A DNA stretch of 64,000 nucleotides from Pseudomonas sp. MAG733B (GTDB lineage: Bacteria; Pseudomonadota; Gammaproteobacteria; Pseudomonadales; Pseudomonadaceae): NCBI RefSeq assembly GCF_036884845.1, contig NZ_CP145732.1, positions 1,798,001-1,862,000 on the forward strand, written 5' to 3'. Numbering within the stretch: position 1 is the first letter of the stretch; each line of letters begins with the position of its first letter. Of the stretch, positions 25,113 through 34,767 are shown in pieces. Both the position numbers and the translations under genes were made by a program. The notes under the pieces were generated by a model. That model had not been told where the DNA came from and searched no databases. It saw nothing but the letters and a program-made list of their open reading frames with translations.

Positions 25113-25862
25113 TTAGTTTTTTGGGTAGGCTGCACGCATCATGGCAATGTCGCCGTCACTGATTGCCTGCGTCTCTGACTGACCCCAACCCCCGAAAGTC
25201 CACTCGGGTAAAACCGCGTAATGCATTACAGAATCCCCGTCGTAAGGCCTGTAGGTGTATTGATCGCTACGAGGCAGGGGCAGGATGTTGGTGTCGACGG
25301 CTTCCTTGCTCCAGCCAAATTGGCGAGCACAGTGCTCATAGGTGCCTTGTACATTCCAGGGTATTGCCGAGTCAGGATGTTGATGAGCGTGTTGAGCACC
25401 AAGGGCATGCCCAAACTCATGCATGACGAGGTATTCGAAGCGGCTATCGCCAGGTATCCAGTTCAAGAACATGCTCGGGCCTCGCCTTTCCTCGTCGGTG
25501 CCTCCGATGTCGTCAACCAATGCGTCGGTGCCGACAGCGGAAGAATGTATCCCCGTTGGGGAATTCAGAAAAATCCGGATGTCGCCTATTTCACCTCTGA
25601 CAAATTCAAACTTCAGATTTACGTAAGGTAGCCATTTACTGGCCGCGGCTTTTACCGCTTCGATCGCTTCATCGCTGGCATTGTACATACCGATTTTTAG
25701 AGTTTTTCCATTTTTCCAGTATTTAGTGTGAGATCCGACGTTTCTCTTTTTTCGACCTGATGAACTAATAAAGCCGTTGTGAGACCGCTCCTGAATGGCT
25801 GCTTGATAGGAGGCCAGGTCATTTATAGGTTGTATCATTTGGCAAGGTGCAAAGGTCTTCAT
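25113..25862 (-). CDS. Astacin-like (M12A) zinc metalloprotease, copy 1, no signal peptide
   Basis: This 249-residue metzincin carries zinc motif HEFGHALGAQHAHQHP (HExxHxxGxxH) followed by IPWN, and the Met-turn SVMHY with the Tyr typical of astacins. No secretion signal is present; it begins MKTFAPCQMIQP. Cys7 and a basic segment GRKKRNV (about 36-42) are both conserved in the neighbouring paralogue. In bacterial astacins such as myroilysin a propeptide Cys binds the zinc and keeps the enzyme latent, so Cys7 could play that part; this is inferred. Substrate and export route are unknown. It is transcribed in the same direction as copy 2, 86 bp downstream of it. Confidence 0.78.
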   Translation of the reverse strand: MKTFAPCQMIQPINDLASYQAAIQERSHNGFISSSGRKKRNVGSHTKYWKNGKTLKIGMYNASDEAIEAVKAAASKWLPYVNLKFEFVRGEIGDIRIFLNSPTGIHSSAVGTDALVDDIGGTDEERRGPSMFLNWIPGDSRFEYLVMHEFGHALGAQHAHQHPDSAIPWNVQGTYEHCARQFGWSKEAVDTNILPLPRSDQYTYRPYDGDSVMHYAVLPEWTFGGWGQSETQAISDGDIAMMRAAYPKN

Positions 25863-25948
25863 GGTATTACGTCCGTGTAATTTGATTTATTTTGATGGGG
25901 TGATTGGCTGGCTGGAAAATTTGCCGTTAAGTTTGCGTGCGCTTGGTT

Positions 25949-26674
25949 TTATTTTGGGTATATCTTGCGCATCAGTCGTCGATCATTCTGACTCACTGAA
26001 ATATTCTTTTGTACCGACCAATCTCCGATTGTCAGTTCATTGGGGACCGGGTAATGCATGATAGAAGCGGGGTCATAAGAGGTGGTTCGAACGGTTGAAG
26101 TTTTCAATAACCGGAACAGGTTGTGATCAACCTCTTCCTTACTCCATTGAAAGGCAGTCCAGTAGTGGGCATATACCGCAGGTTTGTTCCACGGTATGTT
26201 GGCTTTTGGATGTTGATGCTCATGCTCCATGCCGAGTGCATGACCGAATTCGTGCAATACGGCAGCTTCAAACCAGGGATGATCAGGGCTGGTGCCGATA
26301 TTCATGGTGTTTTCGTCAGGGGCGCGCAGGGTGGCATCGGTGCCGATGGCAGAGTAATTCAGTGGTGCCTCCATTGTTATCCGAATGTCACCCTCTGAGC
26401 CGCTGACAAACTCCAGTTTTAAGTTAATGGACGGTTGCCATAATTTGATTGCTTTTATGGCGGTCTCACGATGGGTGTCCGACGGTGGGTTGAGAAATGC
26501 TACTTTCAGTGTTCTGTTGCTGGCCCAGAATTTGGAGTGAGTTGAAACACCTCTCTTTTGCCGACCGCCAACGGTCAGCGTGTTGCCGTTGTCGGGGTTT
26601 TCATTGGTGGCGGCTTCATAGGAAGTTTGTATGTCTGACGGTTCCATGATTTTACAGGGGTTTGGATGAGGCAT
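25949..26674 (-). CDS. Astacin-like (M12A) zinc metalloprotease, copy 2, no signal peptide
   Basis: This 241-residue paralogue has zinc motif HEFGHALGMEHEHQHP, then NIPWN, and Met-turn SIMHY. The N-terminus MPHPNPCKIMEP again places a Cys at residue 7, the only Cys I see in the protein. The segment GRQKRGV matches the basic site of copy 1. AAGGAG seven bases before the ATG gives a strong ribosome site. No signal peptide is present. The copies are clearly homologous along their length but well diverged. Base composition is visibly more AT-rich than flanking genes, suggesting transfer. It lies between the antiporter and dapC, where core gene order is otherwise conserved. Confidence 0.78.
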   Translation of the reverse strand: MPHPNPCKIMEPSDIQTSYEAATNENPDNGNTLTVGGRQKRGVSTHSKFWASNRTLKVAFLNPPSDTHRETAIKAIKLWQPSINLKLEFVSGSEGDIRITMEAPLNYSAIGTDATLRAPDENTMNIGTSPDHPWFEAAVLHEFGHALGMEHEHQHPKANIPWNKPAVYAHYWTAFQWSKEEVDHNLFRLLKTSTVRTTSYDPASIMHYPVPNELTIGDWSVQKNISVSQNDRRLMRKIYPK

Positions 26675-26790
26675 TGACTATCTCCTTGTCATTTTTGTAG
26701 TTTGATTTTTTTGAATCGACTTGGAGATTAGTTGTGGTTTTATGTTGGGTAAAGTTGCTGTCTATTAGAGTTTGTTGCGATAACCAAATA

Positions 26791-26821
26791 ATGCCTGCAC
26801 TGCGTTGCACAGTGCAGGCAT
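26791..26821 (-). terminator. Perfect 12-bp hairpin after dapC
   Basis: ATGCCTGCACTG (26791-26802) pairs fully with CAGTGCAGGCAT (26810-26821) around a seven-base loop, ten bases past the dapC stop on the minus strand. Only a short T-run (TTATTT) follows on that strand, so termination is likely but not canonical. Confidence 0.6.
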
Positions 26822-26831
26822 GGGAAACTTA

Positions 26832-28028
26832 CTAGTTCTTTGTAATGAACGCACGGATCCGTTCAGCCGCCTCAACACATTCTGCCAACGGCGCAACCAA
26901 CGCCATGCGCACACGCCCGGCGCCGGGATTGACGCCATCGACATCCCGCGACAAGTAAGAGCCCGGCACGACGGTCACGTGTTCCTGTTCGAACAGATCG
27001 CGACAGAACGCAGCATCATCTCCCGCCACGCTCGGCCACAGATAAAAACCACCATCCGGACGTTGCACATCCATCACCGGGCCAAGAATTTCCAGCACCG
27101 CGTCATACTTTTCGCGATACAGCGCACGGTTGGCGCGCACGTGCACTTCGTCGTTCCAGGCAGCAACGCTGGCCAGTTGAGTCTGAACCGGCATCGCGCA
27201 GCCGTGGTAGGTGCGATAGAGCAGGAAGCCTTTGAGAATGTCGGCATCACCGGCCACGAATCCTGAACGCAAACCCGGCAGATTGGAGCGCTTGGACAGG
27301 CTGTGGAACACCACGCAGCGCTTGAAGTCCTTGCGACCGAGTTCCACGCAGGCACTGAGCAGGCCCGGCGGCGGGGTTTGTTCGTCGAAGTACAGTTCGC
27401 TGTAGCACTCGTCCGCGGCAATCACGAAATCGTATTCGTCGGCCAGGGCGATCAGCTTCTTCAGCGTGTCGACCGGAATCAACGCACCGGTCGGGTTGCC
27501 CGGCGAGCACAGGAACAGGATCTGGCAGCGTTTCCAGATGTCCGGCGAAACAGCATCGAAATCCGGGTTGAAGCCGTTTTCATCCAGGCATGGCAGGTAA
27601 TGCGGCTTGGCGCCGGCGAGGAACGCCGCGCCTTCGTAGATCTGGTAGAACGGGTTTGGGCTGACAACCAGGGCGTCGTCGCCACGGTTGACCACGGTCT
27701 GGGTAAAGGCGAACAGCGCTTCGCGGGTGCCGTTGACCGGCAATACGTTGCGCGCCGGGTCGATCCAGCCGTTCGGCACGCTGAAACGACGCTCGCACCA
27801 GGCGGCAATGGCTTCACGCAGCTCCGGGATGCCGAGGGTGGTCGGGTACACGGCCATCTTTTCCAGATTGCTGGCCAGGGCCTCGGCGACAAAACTTGGC
27901 GAACGGTGTTTCGGCTCGCCGATGGACAGTGCGATAGGACGCTTGTCCGGGTTCGGTGTGACACTGCCGAGCAGGGCGCGAAGTTTCTCGAACGGGTAGG
28001 GCTGGAGCTGGGACAGAGCGTTGTTCAT
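26832..28028 (-). CDS. dapC: Succinyldiaminopimelate transaminase DapC
   Basis: This fold-type I PLP aminotransferase converts N-succinyl-2-amino-6-oxopimelate with glutamate to N-succinyl-LL-diaminopimelate, the step between DapD and DapE. The 398-residue product has the cofactor lysine in HSLSKRSNLPGLRSG, with SPGNPTGALIP and AADECYSELYF binding PLP, and a C-terminal Arg region GRVRMALVAPL for substrate carboxylate. Placement directly downstream of glnD supports DapC over a generic aminotransferase. A REP remnant separates the two genes. Confidence 0.88.
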   Translation of the reverse strand: MNNALSQLQPYPFEKLRALLGSVTPNPDKRPIALSIGEPKHRSPSFVAEALASNLEKMAVYPTTLGIPELREAIAAWCERRFSVPNGWIDPARNVLPVNGTREALFAFTQTVVNRGDDALVVSPNPFYQIYEGAAFLAGAKPHYLPCLDENGFNPDFDAVSPDIWKRCQILFLCSPGNPTGALIPVDTLKKLIALADEYDFVIAADECYSELYFDEQTPPPGLLSACVELGRKDFKRCVVFHSLSKRSNLPGLRSGFVAGDADILKGFLLYRTYHGCAMPVQTQLASVAAWNDEVHVRANRALYREKYDAVLEILGPVMDVQRPDGGFYLWPSVAGDDAAFCRDLFEQEHVTVVPGSYLSRDVDGVNPGAGRVRMALVAPLAECVEAAERIRAFITKN

Positions 28029-28044
28029 CGGGGGCCTCGTTCAA

Positions 28045-28100
28045 TGTGGGAGCTGTGTGTTGACTGACACAGCGCTTTCGCGAGCAAGCCCGCTCCCACA
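28045..28100. repeat. Internally shortened REPIN
   Basis: The right arm is complete (CGCTTTCGCGAGCAAGCCCG... CTCCCACA, ending 28100). The left arm keeps only TGTGGGAGC before jumping to GTGTGTTGACTGACACAGCG. The element is 56 bp instead of about 90 bp. It lies between glnD and dapC. Confidence 0.7.
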
Positions 28101-28116
28101 GGGGAAAATTGTTAAT

Positions 28117-30819
28117 TCAGATACTGATGCGCGACAGTTTGATATCGGGTTCCTGATTGACGCTCAACTGCTCGACGATTGCATCTTGTAACCGGCTGCA
28201 CAGCAGCGGGTCGGACAGCGGCTGATTGTTCGCGTCGGTGATGAAGAACACGTCTTCCACGCGCTCGCCGAGGGTGGCGATCTTGGCGTTCTGCAGCGAC
28301 AGGTCGAACTCCAGGAAGATCGTGCCGACGCGGGCCAGCAGGCCGGGGCGGTCGGGTGCGGTCAGTTCCAGTACGGTCACCGGACGCTGGGCATCGTTGT
28401 GGATCGTCACCTGCGGTGCAAAGGCAAAATGTTTGAGCTGGCGTGGTACCCGGCGCTGGATGATCGTCGGGTAGTCGTCCGGGTTGCGCAGGGCTTCGGT
28501 CAGGCCGTCGCGGATCTGTTTGACCCGTGCCGGGTTATCGCCGATCGAGTCGCCATCGGTGTCGAGCACGATGTAGGTGTCGAGGGTGAACTGGCTGCTG
28601 GACGTGATGACCCGGGCGTCATGGATGTTCAGGTTGAGCTGGTCCATCGCGGCCACGGTCACGGCGAAGAAATCGTGCTGGTCCGGTGCGTAGATGAAGA
28701 TCTGCGTGCCGCCCTCGAATTCCCTTTGCGTAGTTTCCTTGATCAGCACCAGCGGCCCGCCGTCGGACGGCTGCTGGAGGATTGCATCAGTGTGCCAGGC
28801 AACGTCGCCGGCGGTGTGACGCAGGAAATAGTCATCGCCCAATTGCGCCCACAACTGCTCGACATCGTCCGGATCGTTGCCGCCGCGAACGAGGATGTCC
28901 AGGGCTGCGCTTTGGGTCTGGCGGATTTGCTCTTCGCGGTCCACCGGGTTTTCCAGGCCGCGACGCAGTGCGCGTTTGGTCTCGGTATAGAGCTGACGCA
29001 ACAGGCTGGCGCGCCAGGAATTCCATAGCGTCGGGTTGGTGGCGTTGATGTCGGCGACGGTCAGCACATACAGGTAATCGAGGTGGGTTTCGTCACCGAC
29101 GATCTGCGCGAAATCATGGATCACCTGCGGGTCGGATAAGTCCTTGCGCTGGGCGGTGGTCGACATCACCAGGTGATTCTGCACCAGCCAGACGATCAGG
29201 CGGCTGTCCCACACGGGCAGCTGATGGCGCTGGCAGAACGCCTCGGCGTCCACTGCGCCAATTTCCGAGTGGTCGCCATGCCGGCCCTTGCCGATGTCGT
29301 GGTACAGGCCTGCCAGGTAGATCAGCTCAGGCTTGGGCAACTTGCCCATGAGCTTGCTGGCCAGCGGGAATTTTTCCGACACCTGGGTGTACTGCAACTT
29401 ACGCAGGTGTTTGATCAGGTTCAGCGTGTGGGCGTCGACCGTGTAAATGTGGAACAGGTCATGCTGCATCTGCCCGACGATAAAGCCGAACTCCGGCAGA
29501 TAACGCCCGAGAATGCCGTAGCGGTTCATCCGCCGCAGGTTGCGATGAATGCCGATCTTGCACTTGAACAGCTCGATGAACAGGCTGGTGTTGCGGATGT
29601 CGTTGCGGAAATCGTCGTCGATCATGTGGCGATTTTCGCGCAGCAGGCGAATGGTGTCGGCACGCACGCCTTTGATTTCCGGCTGCTGGGCCATCAGCAC
29701 GAAGATTTCCAGCATGGCAAACGGGGTACGGCGGAACACGTTGTCGTTGCGCGCCTCGATGTAGCCGTCGTGCAGCTGGAATCGCGAGTTGATCGGCTGC
29801 GGCGGCGCCTCGTCTTCCGGCGCGAGGATGACTTCCTCGAAGTGCTGGATGATCAAATCGCTGAGCTGGGCAATGCTCATCACCACCCGGTAATACTGCT
29901 GCATGAAGTTTTCGACGGCCTGTTTGGCGTCGTCACCTTCGAACCCAAGTAGTTTGGCAATGGCGCGCTGGTGGTCGAACAGCAGACGGTCTTCGGAGCG
30001 ACCGGCAAGCATGTGCAGCGCATAGCGGACCTTCCACAGGAACTCCTGGGAAGAGGCCAGCAGGGCGTTTTCGCTCTCGACCAGGAAGCCTTCGCCCGCC
30101 AGTGCCCGCAGGTTCAGGGTGCCGTACTCGCGACGGGCCACCCAGAGGATCGTCTGGATATCCCGCAGGCCGCCAGGCGAGCCTTTGACGTTGGGTTCCA
30201 GGTTGTATTCGGTGTCGTTGTACTTGTGGTGTCGGGCTTTTTGCTCGGCCCGTTTGGCCAGGAAGAAGTCCTTGCTCGGCCACATGTGCGCGGTGCTGGT
30301 GACATCCAGCATGCGCTGGCGCAGATGCTCGGGGCCGGTAATGGTCCGGCTTTCCATCAGGTTGGTTACTACCGTCAGGTCGGCGCGGGCTTCTACGGCG
30401 CATTCGTCGACCGAGCGAACGCTCTGACCGACTTCGAGGCCGATGTCCCACAGCAGCGTCAGAAAACGTTCGATGGAATCGCGGAAAACTTCATGATCGG
30501 CGCTGTCCAGCAGGATCAGCAGATCAATGTCGGAGTAAGGGTGCAGTTCGCCGCGACCATAGCCGCCGACCGCGACCAGCGCGATGTCGGCGTCTTCACT
30601 CCAGTTGAACTGCTCCCAGGCCTTTTGCAGGATGTTATCGACGAACCAGGCGCGATCCTCGATCAGCCGACGGATGTCGCGGCCGCTGCGAAAGCGTGCA
30701 TCGAGCACCTCGCGGGCCTGGCGGATCGCCTTCTTAAAGGCCGCGATAGGGCTTGCCTTCAGGGCCAGTTCAGCCTGGAACTGGCCGCGGTCGAAGAGTT
30801 CGGGATCCACCTGCGGCAT
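28117..30819 (-). CDS. glnD: Bifunctional uridylyltransferase / uridylyl-removing enzyme GlnD
   Basis: GlnD senses glutamine and adds or removes UMP on PII proteins, controlling glutamine synthetase and the Ntr response. The 900-residue product has a nucleotidyltransferase domain with [18 protein letters not shown] (Asp97 and Asp99 metal-binding), a PII-uridylyltransferase linker, an HD hydrolase domain with [18 protein letters not shown] for UMP removal, and two C-terminal ACT domains (about 705-780 and 815-900) for glutamine sensing. The length is normal for the family. It lies between map and dapC, as in P. aeruginosa. Confidence 0.96.
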   Translation of the reverse strand: MPQVDPELFDRGQFQAELALKASPIAAFKKAIRQAREVLDARFRSGRDIRRLIEDRAWFVDNILQKAWEQFNWSEDADIALVAVGGYGRGELHPYSDIDLLILLDSADHEVFRDSIERFLTLLWDIGLEVGQSVRSVDECAVEARADLTVVTNLMESRTITGPEHLRQRMLDVTSTAHMWPSKDFFLAKRAEQKARHHKYNDTEYNLEPNVKGSPGGLRDIQTILWVARREYGTLNLRALAGEGFLVESENALLASSQEFLWKVRYALHMLAGRSEDRLLFDHQRAIAKLLGFEGDDAKQAVENFMQQYYRVVMSIAQLSDLIIQHFEEVILAPEDEAPPQPINSRFQLHDGYIEARNDNVFRRTPFAMLEIFVLMAQQPEIKGVRADTIRLLRENRHMIDDDFRNDIRNTSLFIELFKCKIGIHRNLRRMNRYGILGRYLPEFGFIVGQMQHDLFHIYTVDAHTLNLIKHLRKLQYTQVSEKFPLASKLMGKLPKPELIYLAGLYHDIGKGRHGDHSEIGAVDAEAFCQRHQLPVWDSRLIVWLVQNHLVMSTTAQRKDLSDPQVIHDFAQIVGDETHLDYLYVLTVADINATNPTLWNSWRASLLRQLYTETKRALRRGLENPVDREEQIRQTQSAALDILVRGGNDPDDVEQLWAQLGDDYFLRHTAGDVAWHTDAILQQPSDGGPLVLIKETTQREFEGGTQIFIYAPDQHDFFAVTVAAMDQLNLNIHDARVITSSSQFTLDTYIVLDTDGDSIGDNPARVKQIRDGLTEALRNPDDYPTIIQRRVPRQLKHFAFAPQVTIHNDAQRPVTVLELTAPDRPGLLARVGTIFLEFDLSLQNAKIATLGERVEDVFFITDANNQPLSDPLLCSRLQDAIVEQLSVNQEPDIKLSRISI

Positions 30820-30863
30820 CGATTGGCTTTCCTATCTGTAAGGCTGGGAACGAGCGGGTCGGA

Positions 30864-31646
30864 TCAGGCCGAAACGCGTGCGATGGTGTCATCGCTGCGC
30901 AGGGTGAAGATCTCGTAGCCGGTATCGGTCACCAGCAGGGTGTGCTCCCACTGCGCGGACAGCTTGCGGTCCTTGGTGATCGCGGTCCAGCCGTCGCCCA
31001 GCACTTTGGTGTCGGCGCGGCCCTGGTTGATCATCGGCTCAATGGTGAAGGTCATGCCGGCCTTCAGTTCCATGCCGGTGCCGGCTCGGCCGTAGTGTAG
31101 GATCTGCGGTTCTTCGTGGAAGACTTTACCGATACCGTGGCCGCAGAACTCGCGAACCACTGAGAAACCGTTCTTCTCGGCGTGCTTCTGGATCACTTCG
31201 CCGATGTCGCCCAGGCGGCAGCCGGGTTTGACCAGTTCGATGGCCTTGTACATGCATTCCTGGGTGACCTGCGACAGGCGCTCGGCCCAGACCGGCACGC
31301 TGCCGACGTGGAACATGCGGCTGGTGTCGCCGTGGTAACCGTCCTTGATGACGGTGACGTCGATGTTCAGGGTGTCGCCATCCTTCAGCGCTTTTTCGTT
31401 CGGGATCCCGTGGCAGACCACGTGGTTGATCGAGGTGCAGATGGACTTGGGGAAGCCTTTGTAGTTGAGCGGGGCAGGGATGGCCTTCTGCTCGTTGACG
31501 ATGTAGTCGTGGCAGATGCGATCAAGTTCTTCGGTAGTGATACCCGGTTTGACATGTTCGGCAATCATTTCCAGCACATCGGCGGCCAGTTTGCCGGCGA
31601 TGCGCATTTTTGCGATGTCCTCGGGGGTTTTGAGGGTGACGGTCAT
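30864..31646 (-). CDS. map: Methionine aminopeptidase, type I
   Basis: Map removes the initiator methionine from nascent proteins in the cytoplasm. The 260-residue product has the five metal ligands of the pita-bread fold: Asp in NIDVTVIKDGYHGDTSRMF (two), His in GHGIGKVFHEEPQ, and Glu in TIEPMI and WEHTLLVT. There is no N-terminal extension, as in other bacterial type I enzymes. The start at 31646 (MTVTLKTPEDIAKM) matches the family better than an upstream frame at 31667. It is divergent from rpsB. Confidence 0.95.
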   Translation of the reverse strand: MTVTLKTPEDIAKMRIAGKLAADVLEMIAEHVKPGITTEELDRICHDYIVNEQKAIPAPLNYKGFPKSICTSINHVVCHGIPNEKALKDGDTLNIDVTVIKDGYHGDTSRMFHVGSVPVWAERLSQVTQECMYKAIELVKPGCRLGDIGEVIQKHAEKNGFSVVREFCGHGIGKVFHEEPQILHYGRAGTGMELKAGMTFTIEPMINQGRADTKVLGDGWTAITKDRKLSAQWEHTLLVTDTGYEIFTLRSDDTIARVSA

Positions 31647-31872
31647 ACAGGCTCTCTCTGCGCTCAACGGCGCTTCACAAACGGAATGGGCAATGCGCGA
31701 TCGAAGTTCGCAGCCCTGAAAAACGCGATTCTACCAGACGATCAGCGCAAATCCGCGCCTCTGTACATCGCTTCTCTCTATAGAATGGTGCATTCTGGGC
31801 GGATTCCAAGGGAGGGAGTACGCTGGTCGCCAGGATTTCAGAATCCGGGTTCCGTTTTTCCCTTCCCTGTGG

Positions 31873-32019
31873 TATAAAATGCGCCGCTTTCCGGGGATGC
31901 CCCGAAAAGCCTAAATCCACACACGTGTCGACACGATGACCTGGGTGCCGCAAGCGTAATTGCTGGTGGTTGGTCATTGGGATACGTGGAGGCCAAACCC
32001 GACTTATTAAGGAACTATC
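31873..32019 (+). promoter_or_regulatory. rpsB promoter and structured leader
   Basis: The 373 bp gap between divergent map and rpsB holds no gene. TATAAAAT at 31873-31880 is a likely -10. Downstream are CGGGG-ATG-CCCCG and a domain closed by ATGACC (31936-31941) and GGTCAT (31972-31977) with GCAA/TTGC inside. AAGGA precedes the rpsB ATG. In enterobacteria S2 represses its own mRNA through the leader; the structure here would fit that but is not proven. Confidence 0.5.
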
Positions 32020-32757
32020 ATGTCCCAAGTCAACATGCGCGATATGCTGAAGGCCGGTGTGCACTTCGGTCACCAGACCCGTTACTGGAACCCGAAAATG
32101 GGTAAATACATTTTCGGCGCGCGTAACAAGATCCACATCATCAACCTTGAAAAAACCCTGCCAATGTTCAACGAAGCTCTGACTTTCGTAGAGCGTCTGG
32201 CCCAGGGCAAAAACAAGATTCTGTTCGTCGGCACCAAGCGTTCCGCTGGCAAGATCGTTGCTGAAGAAGCAGCACGTTGCGGTTCGCCGTACGTCGATCA
32301 CCGCTGGTTGGGCGGCATGCTGACCAACTTCAAAACCATCCGTGCTTCCATCAAGCGTCTGCGTGACCTTGAAGTACAAGCCGAAGACGGTACGTTCGCC
32401 AAGCTGACCAAGAAAGAAGCGCTGATGCGCTCCCGTGACCTGGAAAAGCTGGATCGTTCCCTGGGTGGTATCAAGGACATGGGCGGTCTGCCAGACGCTC
32501 TGTTCGTTATCGACGTTGATCACGAGCGCATCGCGATCACCGAAGCCAACAAGCTGGGCATCCCGGTTATCGGCGTAGTCGATACCAACAGCAGCCCGGA
32601 AGGCGTTGACTACATCATCCCAGGCAACGATGACGCAATCCGCGCTATCCAGCTGTACATGGGTTCGATGGCTGACGCTGTTATCCGTGGTCGCAACAAC
32701 ACTGCTGGCGGCACCGAAGTTTTCGTTGAAGAAGCTCCGGCAGCTGCAGCTGAGTAA
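32020..32757 (+). CDS. rpsB: 30S ribosomal protein S2
   Basis: This 245-residue S2 protein of the small ribosomal subunit is needed with S1 for translation initiation. Family blocks are [20 protein letters not shown] at the start, [47 protein letters not shown] and [10 protein letters not shown]. The C-terminus is Ala/Glu-rich. It is followed by a strong terminator and then tsf, the usual rpsB-tsf pair. Confidence 0.98.
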   Translation: MSQVNMRDMLKAGVHFGHQTRYWNPKMGKYIFGARNKIHIINLEKTLPMFNEALTFVERLAQGKNKILFVGTKRSAGKIVAEEAARCGSPYVDHRWLGGMLTNFKTIRASIKRLRDLEVQAEDGTFAKLTKKEALMRSRDLEKLDRSLGGIKDMGGLPDALFVIDVDHERIAITEANKLGIPVIGVVDTNSSPEGVDYIIPGNDDAIRAIQLYMGSMADAVIRGRNNTAGGTEVFVEEAPAAAAE

Positions 32758-32783
32758 TTGACGCCCTGGCGTTGACTCAGTAA

Positions 32784-32812
32784 GCAAAAAGGGGGCTTGG
32801 CCCCCTTTTTGC
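32784..32812 (+). terminator. Intrinsic terminator between rpsB and tsf
   Basis: GCAAAAAGGGGG and CCCCCTTTTTGC form a long stem with a short CTTGG loop. The T-run is part of the descending arm. It may attenuate rather than stop transcription, letting part of it reach tsf. Confidence 0.8.
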
Positions 32813-32949
32813 CACCTCGAAAACCATTTGTCGGCAGCGCAGCTACAGCATCTGTAACGTGCAGCAGCTTACAAAGGTGGTTCGGGAAGAATTGAACGCC
32901 CGTTCGATCGGGTGGAATGGTTGATAACCTATCCAAGAGGAATTTTGAA

Positions 32950-33813
32950 ATGGCAGAGATTACTGCAGCGTTGGTCAAAGAACTGCGCGAGCGTACTGGC
33001 GAAGGCATGATGGACTGCAAAAAGGCCTTGACCAAGGCTGGCGGCGACATCGAAAAAGCCATTGATGACATGCGTGCTTCGGGCGCCATCAAGGCTGCCA
33101 AGAAAGCTGGCAACGTTGCCGCTGAAGGCGCAATCGCCATCAAGGCCGACGACAAGGCAGCCGTGCTGCTGGAAGTCAACTCGCAGACCGACTTCCTGGC
33201 CCTGCAAGACGACTTCAAAAACTTCGTTGCTGCCAGCGTAGAAAAAGCCTTCGCTGAAAAACTGACCGACGCAGCTCCGCTGATCGCCGCTCAGGAATCG
33301 GCTCGTGAAGCCCTGGTGGCCAAAGTTGGCGAAAACGTCAACATCCGTCGCCTGGTTCGCGTTGAAGGTGACGTGGTCGGTACTTACCTGCACGGTAACA
33401 AGATCGGTGTTGCTGTTGTTCTCAAGGGCGGCGATGTTCAGCTGGCCAAAGAGATCGCCATGCACGTGGCGGCAAGCAACCCTGAGTTCCTGCTGCCATC
33501 GCAGGTTTCGCCAGAAGCCATCGAGCGTGAGAAAGCCGTATTCCTGTCTCTGAACGAAGACAAGATGAAAGGCAAGCCAGCTGAAATCGTCGAGAAGATG
33601 ATCGCTGGCCGTATCACCAAGTTCTTGGCCGAAGCCAGCCTGGTTGAGCAAGCTTTCGTCATGAATCCAGAAGTCACCGTTGGTGCTCTGGCCAAGAAAG
33701 CCGGCGCTGAAATCGTTTCCTTCACCTACTTCAAAGTAGGCGAAGGCATCGAGAAGCCAGTTGACAACTTCGCTGAAGAAGTTGCCGCACAACTGGCTGC
33801 CGCCAAGCAATAA
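32950..33813 (+). CDS. tsf: Elongation factor Ts
   Basis: EF-Ts exchanges GDP for GTP on EF-Tu. The 287-residue product has the N-terminal UBA-like domain (AALVKELRERTGEGMMDCKKAL), the core TDFLALQDDF that inserts Asp-Phe next to the EF-Tu nucleotide pocket, and VAMHVAA-type and NPEVTVG blocks in the C-terminal subdomains. The start at 32950 has AGAGGA upstream. A terminator follows. Confidence 0.98.
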   Translation: MAEITAALVKELRERTGEGMMDCKKALTKAGGDIEKAIDDMRASGAIKAAKKAGNVAAEGAIAIKADDKAAVLLEVNSQTDFLALQDDFKNFVAASVEKAFAEKLTDAAPLIAAQESAREALVAKVGENVNIRRLVRVEGDVVGTYLHGNKIGVAVVLKGGDVQLAKEIAMHVAASNPEFLLPSQVSPEAIEREKAVFLSLNEDKMKGKPAEIVEKMIAGRITKFLAEASLVEQAFVMNPEVTVGALAKKAGAEIVSFTYFKVGEGIEKPVDNFAEEVAAQLAAAKQ

Positions 33814-33837
33814 GACGGTTTTTTAACTGTCGCCCTG

Positions 33838-33871
33838 AAGAGGCTGCCCGCTCACGCGCGCAGCCTCTTTT
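33838..33871 (+). terminator. Intrinsic terminator after tsf
   Basis: AAGAGGCTG (33838-33846) pairs with CAGCCTCTT (33861-33869) and is followed by TTC. The loop is GC-rich. It separates tsf from the pyrH-frr operon. Confidence 0.7.
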
Positions 33872-34023
33872 CAGATGGGTTACCAATTTTTGATTGGTTT
33901 CCATTTGGAACTGGCTTACAAAGCCATGTTCCGATGGCGCTGAAGCAGCGCCAAGCTAGAGTGAACGCCAGCTGAAAACAGCTCGCAAAGAATTTTTAAA
34001 ATACGCCGCAGGAGAGATTCGCA

Positions 34024-34767
34024 ATGGCTCAGCAGGGCAGTGGTTATCAGGCTCGCTATAAACGCATTCTACTCAAACTTAGCGGCGAGGCCCTGATGGG
34101 CTCGGAAGAGTTCGGGATCGATCCGAAGGTTCTGGATCGCATGGCACTGGAAGTCGGCCAGCTGGTTGGCATCGGTGTTCAGGTCGGTCTGGTGATCGGC
34201 GGTGGTAACCTGTTCCGCGGTGCAGCGCTGAGCGCGGCCGGTATGGATCGGGTAACGGGTGACCACATGGGCATGCTGGCCACTGTGATGAACGCCCTGG
34301 CCATGCGCGATGCGCTCGAACGTGCCAATATCTCCGCCATCGTGATGTCGGCCATTTCCATGGTGGGTGTGACCGATCACTACGATCGCCGCAAAGCCAT
34401 GCGCCACCTGAACGCCAAGGAAGTCGTGATTTTCGCGGCCGGTACTGGTAACCCGTTCTTCACTACGGACTCGGCTGCCTGCCTGCGTGCGATCGAAATC
34501 GATGCCGATGTCGTGCTCAAGGCAACCAAGGTCGATGGCGTTTACACCGCTGACCCATTCAAAGACCCGCATGCCGAGAAGTTCGATCATCTGACCTACG
34601 ATGAAGTGCTGGATCGCAAGCTGGGTGTTATGGATCTGACGGCCATTTGCCTGTGCCGCGACCACAAGATGCCGCTGCGCGTATTTAACATGAACAAGCC
34701 CGGCGCCCTGCTGAACATCGTGCACGGCGGCGCTGAAGGGACCCTGATCGAGGAAGGCCAACAATGA
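34024..34767 (+). CDS. pyrH: Uridylate kinase PyrH
   Basis: PyrH phosphorylates UMP to UDP with ATP and is essential for pyrimidine nucleotide supply. The 247-residue product is an amino-acid-kinase fold enzyme: [13 protein letters not shown] at the N-terminus, [43 protein letters not shown] and [13 protein letters not shown]. The family is usually a GTP-activated, UTP-inhibited hexamer. GGAGAG precedes the ATG. The stop overlaps the frr start by four bases (ATGA). Confidence 0.97.
   Translation: MAQQGSGYQARYKRILLKLSGEALMGSEEFGIDPKVLDRMALEVGQLVGIGVQVGLVIGGGNLFRGAALSAAGMDRVTGDHMGMLATVMNALAMRDALERANISAIVMSAISMVGVTDHYDRRKAMRHLNAKEVVIFAAGTGNPFFTTDSAACLRAIEIDADVVLKATKVDGVYTADPFKDPHAEKFDHLTYDEVLDRKLGVMDLTAICLCRDHKMPLRVFNMNKPGALLNIVHGGAEGTLIEEGQQ

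Noticed and set aside
31675..32787. 370-codon minus-strand frame over rpsB and its leader
   Set aside because: It is the complement of rpsB and runs through the promoter region and map side; no motif was seen.
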